Positions 6,860-12,733 of a stretch of 12,733 nucleotides of DNA are shown here, piece after piece. The first letter of the stretch is position 1. Each line of letters opens with the position of its first letter. The translations under genes were made by a program, and so were the position numbers. Source of the stretch: Ruminococcaceae bacterium UBA945. Its GTDB lineage: Bacteria; Bacillota; Clostridia; Oscillospirales; Acutalibacteraceae. Where the stretch lies: assembly GCA_002293315.1 (NCBI GenBank), contig DBCZ01000055.1:37400-50132 (forward strand). Direction: 5' to 3'. The notes under the pieces were generated by a model, which made no database searches, was not told the origin of the DNA, and saw only the letters and a program-made list of their open reading frames with translations.

Positions 6860-8203
6860 CCAAAGCATATGTCGCCGAGTGAAAGCGATTTGAAGAGCAT
6901 GAAAAGGGAATATGAAGAGGAAGTGCGCGCAGTTATAGAATATGGCGAGGATGCGCCGCCGCCCAAGAAAGAGAGCAAAAGGAAGATAATGCTCATCTAT
7001 ATTTCCGGCGGGATTCTCGTGATTGTGGCTGTTTTTCTGATGATTTGGATGAGCCGCGATACCTTCTCACTGACGGAATCCCTTGAATGGATAAAGGTGC
7101 AGCTTGTGGGGGCGGGAGAGGGAGACGGTTTCCCTGTTCAGATAAAGGGAACGAATATCGCCGAGAAGAATTTCATCAGCGTTGACGGCGACGTCGCCGC
7201 ACTTAGCGATACCGCGCTCACGGTCATGAATTCCACGGGCAAGGAGCTCTATTCTGTTCGCCACAGCTTTGATAACCCATTTATGCACCACTCGGGGAAT
7301 AACTTCATTCTTTATAATTCAGGCGGGGCGGGATATATCGTTCAGCGCGGCGTTGACACGGCTATAACGGGCACTGAGGAAAATGATATTTCGGCTGCCG
7401 CCGTAGCGAAAAGCGGGGAGTTTGCACTCGGTGTGCAGGGCAGAGAGGTGGCAAGCGAGCTGAACGTATATATGCGCGACGGCACGGCGAAGTATAATTA
7501 TCAGTTCTTTGACACATATATCACCGCAATTTCCCTCAACGCCGACGGCTCAATGGGTGCGGTTTGCTCGATGGGCACGCAAAACGGCGAGCTTATCTCA
7601 AAGATAACTATTTTGGATTTTAACAACGAAACTCCGGTGGCACAGTATGAATCGCGCGGGAACATGTTGCTTGATATTCTTTGGGGCGAAAGCGGCCGGA
7701 TTTACGCCGTCGGCGATTCCGCGCTGATAATCGCGAGTGATGAGGGCTTTGATTTTCAGGAATTCTCATACGGCGGGCAATATCTCACGGCCTACAGCCT
7801 TGAGAATAACCGTGCATATGTCTCGATTTCCGGCCACGAATACACGGGCGGCTGCACCGTGCATATGTTCAGCGATAACGCCGCGCCGGTTTTGATGGAG
7901 ACAGACACGAGGGTGGAATCCATCTCGCCGATTGGCGGAGCGGTGGGAGTGCTTACGGGTGAGCAGGTCATCTTCTTCGAGACAGAGGAGGGCAGAGAGC
8001 TTGACCGCGCTTCGGCCGGTACAGATGTCAAATCCATTGCGCTTGCTTCCGAGAACATGGCATATGCCCTGGGCATAAGCGAAATAAGGGCGGTTTCGAT
8101 AAGAAAATCAACAGGGATACAGGGTGGCATCAGCGAGCTGCTGGAGAGCAGTCAAAACAAAGAGGCTTCCGGGAAGCAAAGCTCATCGGAAGTGAGCGAT
8201 TAG
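6857..8203 (+). CDS. Membrane-anchored beta-propeller-like protein, DUF5711 type
   Basis: A 448-residue protein with no known enzymatic role. Residues 1-43 are charged and probably cytoplasmic, with a Pro/Lys patch at 33-43. Residues 44-64 form a single hydrophobic membrane segment (IMLIYISGGILVIVAVFLMIW). The rest is probably extracellular: from about 95 to 415 it consists of repeated beta-rich units with recurrent patterns such as ITAISLNADGSMGAV and VKSIALASENMAYAL, as in WD40/PQQ-like propellers. The tail (427-448) is Ser/Glu/Lys-rich and disordered-looking. The layout matches what I recall as DUF5711 in Clostridia; that family name is from memory. No lipobox or cleavable signal peptide is evident. 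A promoter-containing gap and a CvpA-family gene follow, so a cell-envelope role is plausible but inferred only. Confidence 0.75.
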   Translation: MPKHMSPSESDLKSMKREYEEEVRAVIEYGEDAPPPKKESKRKIMLIYISGGILVIVAVFLMIWMSRDTFSLTESLEWIKVQLVGAGEGDGFPVQIKGTNIAEKNFISVDGDVAALSDTALTVMNSTGKELYSVRHSFDNPFMHHSGNNFILYNSGGAGYIVQRGVDTAITGTEENDISAAAVAKSGEFALGVQGREVASELNVYMRDGTAKYNYQFFDTYITAISLNADGSMGAVCSMGTQNGELISKITILDFNNETPVAQYESRGNMLLDILWGESGRIYAVGDSALIIASDEGFDFQEFSYGGQYLTAYSLENNRAYVSISGHEYTGGCTVHMFSDNAAPVLMETDTRVESISPIGGAVGVLTGEQVIFFETEEGRELDRASAGTDVKSIALASENMAYALGISEIRAVSIRKSTGIQGGISELLESSQNKEASGKQSSSEVSD

Positions 8204-8235
8204 CGGAATATTCAGCAAATATTAAGAAAAAAACC

Positions 8236-8264
8236 TTTATTCGGCGGCGCAGGTGAAGTATAAT
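8236..8264 (+). promoter_or_regulatory. Possible sigma-A promoter upstream of the CvpA-family gene
   Basis: A perfect TATAAT lies at 8259-8264. With a 17-base spacer the -35 position reads TTTATT (8236-8241), a poor match to TTGACA. The site is in the largest intergenic gap between protein genes (8204-8305), about 40 bases before the ATG at 8306, so a separate promoter for the downstream cluster is plausible. The A-run at about 8225-8233 could act as an UP-like element. Confidence 0.5.
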
Positions 8265-8305
8265 GCTGATATGCGGTTTTAATTGAGTTAGCAGAGGAGA
8301 GAAGC

Positions 8306-9007
8306 ATGGGGTTAGTACTTGACATCATAATAATCTGTGTAATTGCGCTGTTTATTCTCGTCGGCGTGCGGCGTGGGTTTATCCGTGCGGCGGTAAGGTT
8401 TGCCGGCGTGTTGGCGGCGGCTGTGTTCGCCTCTATTCTGGGCGACATCTTGGCAACGCTGATATATGATAATTTCTTCCGCGAGGAATTCACGAGGAAG
8501 ATTTCAGAGAGCATATCGGGCGTAACCGGCTCTGTGGGGGCTTCGGCTGGGGTTTCGAGGGTGCTTGACGGCTTGCCGGACTTCCTTCAGCGCGCGTTGG
8601 AGGGTGCGGGGATAACCGTGGATAAGCTTGCGGCGATGCTCTCAACCGGAACAGGCGACGCGGCGCGGATAATCTCAGACGCGATCTCACCGGTGTTCAT
8701 AAATATGCTGAAGGTGCTGTGTGTGATAGTGCTGTTTATGATTCTCATGATAGTCGTGAGAGGCTTGACGAATATAGTCGCGGGTATGTTTAACCTGCCG
8801 CTTCTGGGGTGGCTGAACAGCCTGCTGGGCGGGGTGTTCGGGCTTTTGATGTCGCTGTTGTTCATCTGGATAGTCCTCGCGATTATCAATGTCTTCACGC
8901 CGATGCTGTCTTTAGAGGCACAGCTTACGATTGAAGACACGGTAGGAATGTCGGTGCTGGCAGACAGATTTATAAGCTTCAATCCGTTTGACGGAATGTT
9001 CAAATAA
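8306..9007 (+). CDS. CvpA family membrane protein
   Basis: A 233-residue integral membrane protein with four predicted helices, near residues 3-20, 28-52, 131-155 and 172-198. The N-terminal pattern, a hydrophobic helix followed by GVRRGFIRAAVRFAGVLAA, is the hallmark of the CvpA/colicin V production family. Between helices two and three is a Ser/Gly/Ala-rich soluble loop of about 75 residues (56-130), longer than in the roughly 160-residue proteobacterial CvpA; extended loops are common in Firmicutes members. CvpA proteins have been linked to envelope stress tolerance and, historically, to colicin V export; the molecular role here is unknown and no bacteriocin gene is present. AGGAGA at 8295-8300 supports the start. 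The next gene begins 24 bases after the stop. Confidence 0.85.
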   Translation: MGLVLDIIIICVIALFILVGVRRGFIRAAVRFAGVLAAAVFASILGDILATLIYDNFFREEFTRKISESISGVTGSVGASAGVSRVLDGLPDFLQRALEGAGITVDKLAAMLSTGTGDAARIISDAISPVFINMLKVLCVIVLFMILMIVVRGLTNIVAGMFNLPLLGWLNSLLGGVFGLLMSLLFIWIVLAIINVFTPMLSLEAQLTIEDTVGMSVLADRFISFNPFDGMFK

Positions 9008-9031
9008 GCAGAAATCGGGGTAGATAAAAGG

Positions 9032-9706
9032 ATGAATGAAAGGAACAACACGGATATTCAAGTTGAAAAGAGAAATCAGAACCTGACGGTGCCGAACCTT
9101 ATTTCGGTTATCAGGATAATTATCATACCGTTCTTTGCATATTTCTATCTGGACGGCAATCTAATCGTTGCGGCGGTGCTGCTGGTCCTCTCCGGGCTTT
9201 CTGATATGTTCGACGGCATGATTGCGAGGAAATTCAACCAGATTACGGCGGTGGGCAAGCTGCTTGACCCGTTTGCTGACAAGCTGACGCAGGGCGTGGT
9301 TGCAATCTGCCTGGCGGTGAGAATTCCGCAGGTGAGAGCTATTCTGATTATCTTCATCGTGAAGGAGCTTTTGATGCTCGCGGGGGGAATTGTGCTTGTG
9401 AACAGGCATAAGCGCCCGTCTGCCGCAAGATGGTACGGCAAGGTGAGCACCGCGCTTTTCTATCTTTCGGTGGCGATAATCGTTGTGATGGACACTTTCA
9501 TAGTTGTGGGGGCCGAGCTTTTCTGGGCGGTTTCCAATGTTTTACTGATTGTTACGGCTGTGTTCATGATATATTCACTTATAAGATATATATTTGTCTT
9601 CATGGAAATTGTGAAATCAGAAGACCCGAAAGACGACTTCAGCCTGTCCGAAGAGCTGAGCGGGAAAAAGGAACAGCATAGAGCCAAGGGAAGAGGTAAG
9701 CTGTAA
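9032..9706 (+). CDS. CDP-alcohol phosphatidyltransferase family protein (PgsA- or cardiolipin-synthase-like)
   Basis: An integral membrane enzyme that transfers a phosphatidyl group from CDP-diacylglycerol to an alcohol in phospholipid synthesis. The complete family signature D-x2-D-G-x2-A-R-x8-G-x3-D-x3-D is present, with metal/catalytic residues Asp58, Asp61, Asp79 and Asp83. About six hydrophobic segments lie between residues 23 and 192. The start VPNLISVIRIIIIP resembles PgsA and CAP-type cardiolipin synthases. The acceptor could be glycerol-3-phosphate (PgsA) or phosphatidylglycerol; the ADKLTQG ending of the motif differs from the ADKLL/ADKLM I associate with typical PgsA, so I leave the symbol empty. 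At 224 residues it is longer than usual PgsA, with a polar N-terminal extension (1-18) and a charged C-terminal tail (193-224). The ribosome binding site is weak. The stop overlaps the next start by one base. Confidence 0.88.
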   Translation: MNERNNTDIQVEKRNQNLTVPNLISVIRIIIIPFFAYFYLDGNLIVAAVLLVLSGLSDMFDGMIARKFNQITAVGKLLDPFADKLTQGVVAICLAVRIPQVRAILIIFIVKELLMLAGGIVLVNRHKRPSAARWYGKVSTALFYLSVAIIVVMDTFIVVGAELFWAVSNVLLIVTAVFMIYSLIRYIFVFMEIVKSEDPKDDFSLSEELSGKKEQHRAKGRGKL

Positions 9707-11997
9707 TGATGATGTGTACGAAGTGTAAAAAGAGGCCGGCGGTGGTGTTTGTATCGAACCCGGCTGACGCGAACAGCACGCAGGGGCTGTGTTTGGTGTG
9801 TGCGAGAGAAATGGGCATCAAGCCGGTGAATGATATAATGGCGAAAATGGGTATCACAAGCGATGACGACGTCGAGGCCATAAGTGATGAGATGAATAAC
9901 TTCATGTCGGCTATGGAGGGCACGGACATGGGCTCTCTTTTCCAGCCGGGCGGCGCAGTTTCGATGCCGAACCCGAATAACATGGCGCTCGCAAATAATC
10001 AACCGATGCCGAGCGACGAGCCTATGGCTCAGGGCAGAACGGGCGTGCGCAGCGCCAAAGAGAACGTGCAGAAAAAGAAAAGGAAGCACATCACGGCATA
10101 CTGCATGGATTTAACCGGCAGAGCCATGCGCGGTGAGCTTGATAATATAATAGGCAGGGAAAAGGAAATCGCACGGGCGATTCAAATCCTCTCCCGCAGG
10201 ACGAAGAACAACCCATGCTTAATAGGCGAGCCGGGCGTCGGCAAAACAGCCGTCGCTGAGGGACTGGCCATCAGAATTGCGGAGGGCCGAGTGCCGGCGA
10301 AGCTTAAGGATAAGGAAATTCAGCTGCTTGATTTAACGGCGCTTGTCGCGGGCACGCAGTTCAGGGGACAGTTTGAAAGCCGGATTAAAGGACTTGTAGA
10401 TGAGGTTAAGGCAGACGGCAACGTCATTTTGTTCATTGACGAGGTGCATAATCTCGTCGGCACGGGCGATGCAGAGGGCAGCATGAATGCCGCGAACATC
10501 CTCAAGCCCGCGCTTTCAAGGGGCGAGATTCAGGTAATCGGCGCCACCACGTTTAACGAATACCGCAAGTATATTGAGAAGGATTCTGCGCTGGAGAGAC
10601 GCTTTCAGCCGGTCTCCGTCGGCGAGCCGTCAATTGAGGACGCCGTAGACGTGCTGCTGGGCATAAAGGGCTATTATGAAAGCTACCACCGCGTAACTGT
10701 TTCGCCTGAGATGATTCGCCGCATGGTAATCCTCTCTGAGAGATATATAAGCGACAGATACCTGCCCGACAAGGCGATTGATATTCTGGACGAAAGCTGT
10801 GCGAGCGCCGCGCTGCGCAATAAGAAGCTCGAGGATTTTGACAACACCGAGTTCGCCCTGAAGCGTGAGAAGCTCCACGAGAGTGAGCTTTCCACACCGC
10901 CTGACGGCGCGATTGATTACGAAGAGCTTGCCAAAACGCATTACAGGATTGCAAGCCTGGAGGAGAAAATCCAGAAGATTCAAGCCGAGGGCGGCATCAA
11001 CACTGTGGTTACAGACGAGGATATTGCGCACGTAATTGAGCTGTGGACGGGCATTCCCGCAGCGAGAATAGAGCAGAACGAGCTTAAAAAGCTCGCCGAT
11101 TTGGAGGGCGAGCTTGAGAAGAAAATCATCGGGCAGAGCGATGCGATTTCCGTCATTTCAGCGGCTATAAGAAGAAGCCGCGTGCAGATAAACCCGAGGA
11201 GACACCCGGCGTCGTTCATTTTCGTCGGCCCGACGGGTACGGGAAAAACCGAGCTTGTGCGCGTGCTTTCAAAAGAGCTTTTCGATACGCCCGAGACGCT
11301 GATTCGCCTGGATATGTCGGAGTATATGGAGAAGCATTCAGTTTCAAAGATAATCGGCTCGCCGCCCGGATATGTGGGCTATGACGAAGCCGGCCAGCTC
11401 ACGGAAAAAGTGAGAAGAAAGCCGTATTCCGTCCTCTTATTTGATGAAATTGAAAAAGCGCACCCGGATGTGCTGAATATTTTGCTTCAAATCATGGATG
11501 AGGGCAGGATCACCGACGCGCACGGCAGAACAGTAAATTTTGAGAACACGGTTATCGTCATGACCTCAAATGCGGGCAGCAACAGCAAAGAGGGTTCTCT
11601 GGGCTTTGCGAAGACCACCGAGGACATGAGCAAGGAAAAGGTAATGAACGCCCTCAAGGATTTCCTGCGTCCTGAGTTTTTGAGTCGCGTGGACGAGATA
11701 GTCGTCTTCCGCCCGCTTAATCTCGCGGACTACACAAGGATCGCGGCGCTGATGATAGATGAGTATAAAGCCTCGCTGACCGAACGAAATATTTCCTTGG
11801 CATATACTGACGAGGTCTGTGAATATCTGGCGAGGAAATCCATCGGCGGGACAAGCGGCGCGAGGGATTTGCGCAACAATATCCGCAGATTGATAGAGGA
11901 TAAAATCACAAATGTCATCGTAGACAGGGGCGAAGGAGGAATCGCGGGCATAGCGATAAGCCTTGAAAACGATGAGATTAAGCTTGACGTGCTTTGA
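9706..11997 (+). CDS. ClpE-like AAA+ unfoldase with N-terminal zinc finger (Clp protease ATPase subunit)
   Basis: A 763-residue Hsp100/Clp ATPase expected to unfold proteins and feed them to ClpP. The N-terminus has a CxxC-x21-CxxC zinc-finger pattern (Cys4, 7, 29, 32), characteristic of ClpE, instead of the paired Clp-N repeats of ClpC. A Met/Asn/Pro-rich linker (about 85-110) follows. The first AAA+ module has Walker A GEPGVGKT (174-181), Walker B ILFIDE (241-246) and the arginine-finger region LERRF; its pore loop is TQFRG, with Phe219 where Tyr is usual. A short middle coiled-coil region (about 375-430) contains a UVR-like stretch. The second module has GPTGTGKT (508-515), Walker B VLLFDE (576-581), pore loop GYVG (555-558) and sensor 2 GAR (718-720). 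LGF at 632-634 fits the ClpP-docking loop. ATGs at 9706, 9709 and 9712 are adjacent; 9706 overlaps the preceding stop (TAATG), suggesting coupled translation. Confidence 0.9.
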   Translation: MMMCTKCKKRPAVVFVSNPADANSTQGLCLVCAREMGIKPVNDIMAKMGITSDDDVEAISDEMNNFMSAMEGTDMGSLFQPGGAVSMPNPNNMALANNQPMPSDEPMAQGRTGVRSAKENVQKKKRKHITAYCMDLTGRAMRGELDNIIGREKEIARAIQILSRRTKNNPCLIGEPGVGKTAVAEGLAIRIAEGRVPAKLKDKEIQLLDLTALVAGTQFRGQFESRIKGLVDEVKADGNVILFIDEVHNLVGTGDAEGSMNAANILKPALSRGEIQVIGATTFNEYRKYIEKDSALERRFQPVSVGEPSIEDAVDVLLGIKGYYESYHRVTVSPEMIRRMVILSERYISDRYLPDKAIDILDESCASAALRNKKLEDFDNTEFALKREKLHESELSTPPDGAIDYEELAKTHYRIASLEEKIQKIQAEGGINTVVTDEDIAHVIELWTGIPAARIEQNELKKLADLEGELEKKIIGQSDAISVISAAIRRSRVQINPRRHPASFIFVGPTGTGKTELVRVLSKELFDTPETLIRLDMSEYMEKHSVSKIIGSPPGYVGYDEAGQLTEKVRRKPYSVLLFDEIEKAHPDVLNILLQIMDEGRITDAHGRTVNFENTVIVMTSNAGSNSKEGSLGFAKTTEDMSKEKVMNALKDFLRPEFLSRVDEIVVFRPLNLADYTRIAALMIDEYKASLTERNISLAYTDEVCEYLARKSIGGTSGARDLRNNIRRLIEDKITNVIVDRGEGGIAGIAISLENDEIKLDVL

Positions 11998-12008
11998 TTG
12001 GGGATTTT

Positions 12009-12566
12009 ATGGAGCATTTAATCTTTGAAACAAGAGAAGATTTTCGCCGCTGGCTCGAGGATAATTGCAGGAGCAGCGGCGGAGTTTGGCTTCTTTTCGG
12101 CAAAGCCGGCGGTGAGAAGACGCTCACGGCGACGGAGGCGCTTGAAGAGGCGCTTTGCTTCGGCTGGATTGACGGGCAGATGAAGAGCCTGTCAGACACG
12201 GCGTATATCAAATATTTCTCCGAAAGGCGAAAGAACAGCAAGTGGTCCGAAAAGAATAAAAAGCTGGTTCCGGGGCTTGAAGAGCGCGGCATCATGACGG
12301 ATTTCGGCAGGGAAAAGATTAGGGAAGCCGAGGAAAACGGTCAGTGGGATGCAGCTAAAGCCCCTGCAGTCGGCGATGAGCAAATAGAGGCGCTTGCAGA
12401 AATTTTGCGCGAATATGAGCCTGCCTATACGAACTTTCAGGCGATGTCGCCGTCGGTGAGGAGGACATACGCGCGCGGATATTTCGACGCCAAAACTGAC
12501 GCCGGCAGAGCAAACCGCCTCAAGTGGATGGTAAATAGGCTGAATCAAAATCTGAAGCCGATGTAA
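12009..12566 (+). CDS. YdeI/OmpD-associated (OmdA) family protein
   Basis: A 185-residue soluble protein of the YdeI/OmdA family. The N-terminus HLIFETREDFRRWLEDN and the block EALCFGWIDGQMKSL, followed by YFSERRKNSKWSEKN, are family hallmarks. The C-terminal part (SPSVRRTYARGYFDAKTDAG with RLKWMVNRL) matches the helical OmdA-type domain. Members have been linked by name to OmpD and to bacteriocin or antimicrobial-peptide protection in enterobacteria, but the biochemical function is unclear and OmpD itself would not occur in this organism. I chose ATG 12009 because a GGGGA motif lies just upstream and the family begins near this residue; a TTG at 11994 overlaps the previous stop and has no ribosome binding site. 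The gap from the ClpE-like gene is 11 bases, so it may be co-transcribed. Confidence 0.87.
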   Translation: MEHLIFETREDFRRWLEDNCRSSGGVWLLFGKAGGEKTLTATEALEEALCFGWIDGQMKSLSDTAYIKYFSERRKNSKWSEKNKKLVPGLEERGIMTDFGREKIREAEENGQWDAAKAPAVGDEQIEALAEILREYEPAYTNFQAMSPSVRRTYARGYFDAKTDAGRANRLKWMVNRLNQNLKPM

Positions 12567-12568
12567 CA

Positions 12569-12592
12569 GCAGGTATAACCGGCAGGTATAAC
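12569..12592 (+). repeat. Eleven-base direct repeat GCAGGTATAAC
   Basis: Two identical copies, at 12569-12579 and 12582-12592, are separated by two bases immediately after the YdeI-family stop codon. They do not form a hairpin. A 13-base period upstream of the tRNA promoter could be a binding site or simple local duplication. Confidence 0.6.
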
Positions 12593-12604
12593 TACAGAAA
12601 ATTA

Positions 12605-12633
12605 TTGACTATTCTGTGGCGGCATGATATAAT
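12605..12633 (+). promoter_or_regulatory. Strong sigma-A promoter for tRNA-Gly
   Basis: TTGACT at 12605-12610 (one mismatch to TTGACA), a 17-base spacer and a perfect TATAAT at 12628-12633 preceded by TG at 12625-12626 form an extended -10 promoter. Transcription would start near 12640, giving a leader of about 28 bases before the tRNA. This is the best promoter match in the window. Confidence 0.9.
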
Positions 12634-12667
12634 TTCATTCGTCGCAGCAATGGTGTTTTATGTTCAT

Positions 12668-12733
12668 GCGGGTGTAGTTCAATGGTAGAACTCCAGCCTT
12701 CCAAGCTGGTCGCGTGGGTTCGATTCCCATCAC
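12668..12733 (+). tRNA. tRNA-Gly (anticodon TCC), 3' end cut by the window
   Basis: The cloverleaf can be drawn directly. The acceptor 5' strand is GCGGGTG (12668-12674), the D stem is GTTC/GAAC, and the anticodon stem CCAGC/GCTGG (12693-12697 and 12705-12709) encloses the loop CTTCCAA with anticodon TCC at 12700-12702. A four-base variable region and a T arm GTGGG-TTCGATT-CCCAT follow. The window ends after CAC, the first three bases of the acceptor 3' strand; about four more pairing bases plus the discriminator are missing. UCC reads GGA and GGG glycine codons. Confidence 0.95.

Noticed and set aside
8306..9007. A bacteriocin production locus suggested by the CvpA name.
   Set aside because: No bacteriocin precursor, immunity or dedicated exporter gene is nearby; CvpA-family proteins are widespread in genomes without colicin V.
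9460..10089. A 209-codon minus-strand open frame across the phosphatidyltransferase and ClpE-like genes.
   Set aside because: The translation is rich in His, Arg and Ser as expected of a shadow frame, with no known domain, and both + strand genes are well supported.
11994..12008. A TTG start at 11994 for the YdeI-family gene.
   Set aside because: It has no ribosome binding site and adds residues not expected for the family; ATG at 12009 fits better.
9706..12566. A defence system built from the AAA+ ATPase plus the YdeI-family protein.
   Set aside because: The ATPase has all features of a normal ClpP-partner Clp protein and there is no nuclease, reverse transcriptase or other effector; the surroundings are housekeeping genes.
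12668..12733. An integration (att) site at the tRNA-Gly gene.
   Set aside because: The 3' end of the tRNA lies beyond the window and no integrase or repeated tRNA end is visible.

Overview
The window looks like chromosomal housekeeping DNA from a Firmicutes/Clostridia bacterium, probably an uncultured or gut-type Oscillospiraceae/Ruminococcaceae-like lineage. The reasons are the conserved ecfA1-ecfA2-ecfT-truA block, a ClpE-type ATPase with an N-terminal zinc finger, a DUF5711-like protein beside a CvpA-family protein, strong AGGAGG-type ribosome binding sites, two TTG starts and typical sigma-A promoter sequences. The lineage is an inference from gene content; no marker here fixes a genus. 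I see no phage genes, transposases, CRISPR arrays or toxin modules.

All 13 protein genes and the tRNA lie on the + strand and are tightly packed. The largest gaps are about 100 bases, so no stretch over 300 bases lacks a gene. Region 1 (1-3452) holds the 3' part of ruvB (Holliday-junction helicase), a small TIGR04076-family protein, glmM (peptidoglycan precursor synthesis) and a COG1092-like RNA methyltransferase, separated by 1 to 19 bases. Region 2 (3463-6809) is the energy-coupling factor (ECF) transporter core, ecfA1-ecfA2-ecfT, followed by truA (tRNA pseudouridine synthase). No substrate-binding S component is nearby, as expected for a shared group II ECF module. In many Firmicutes this block follows the ribosomal-protein cluster ending in rplQ; here it follows a methyltransferase gene.

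Region 3 (6857-8203) is a single-pass membrane-anchored, beta-propeller-like protein of DUF5711 type. After a 102-base gap with a likely promoter comes region 4 (8306-11997): a CvpA-family membrane protein, a CDP-alcohol phosphatidyltransferase and a ClpE-like AAA+ unfoldase whose start overlaps the preceding stop. Region 5 is a YdeI/OmdA-family protein (12009-12566), then a near-perfect extended -10 promoter driving a tRNA-Gly (anticodon TCC) cut off by the window end.

I found no clear undescribed system. The best leads are modest: poorly characterised families in conserved-looking contexts (TIGR04076, the DUF5711/CvpA pair), a ClpE-like gene coupled to a phospholipid-synthesis gene rather than standing alone, and a hairpin spanning the ecfT stop codon that does not look like a terminator.
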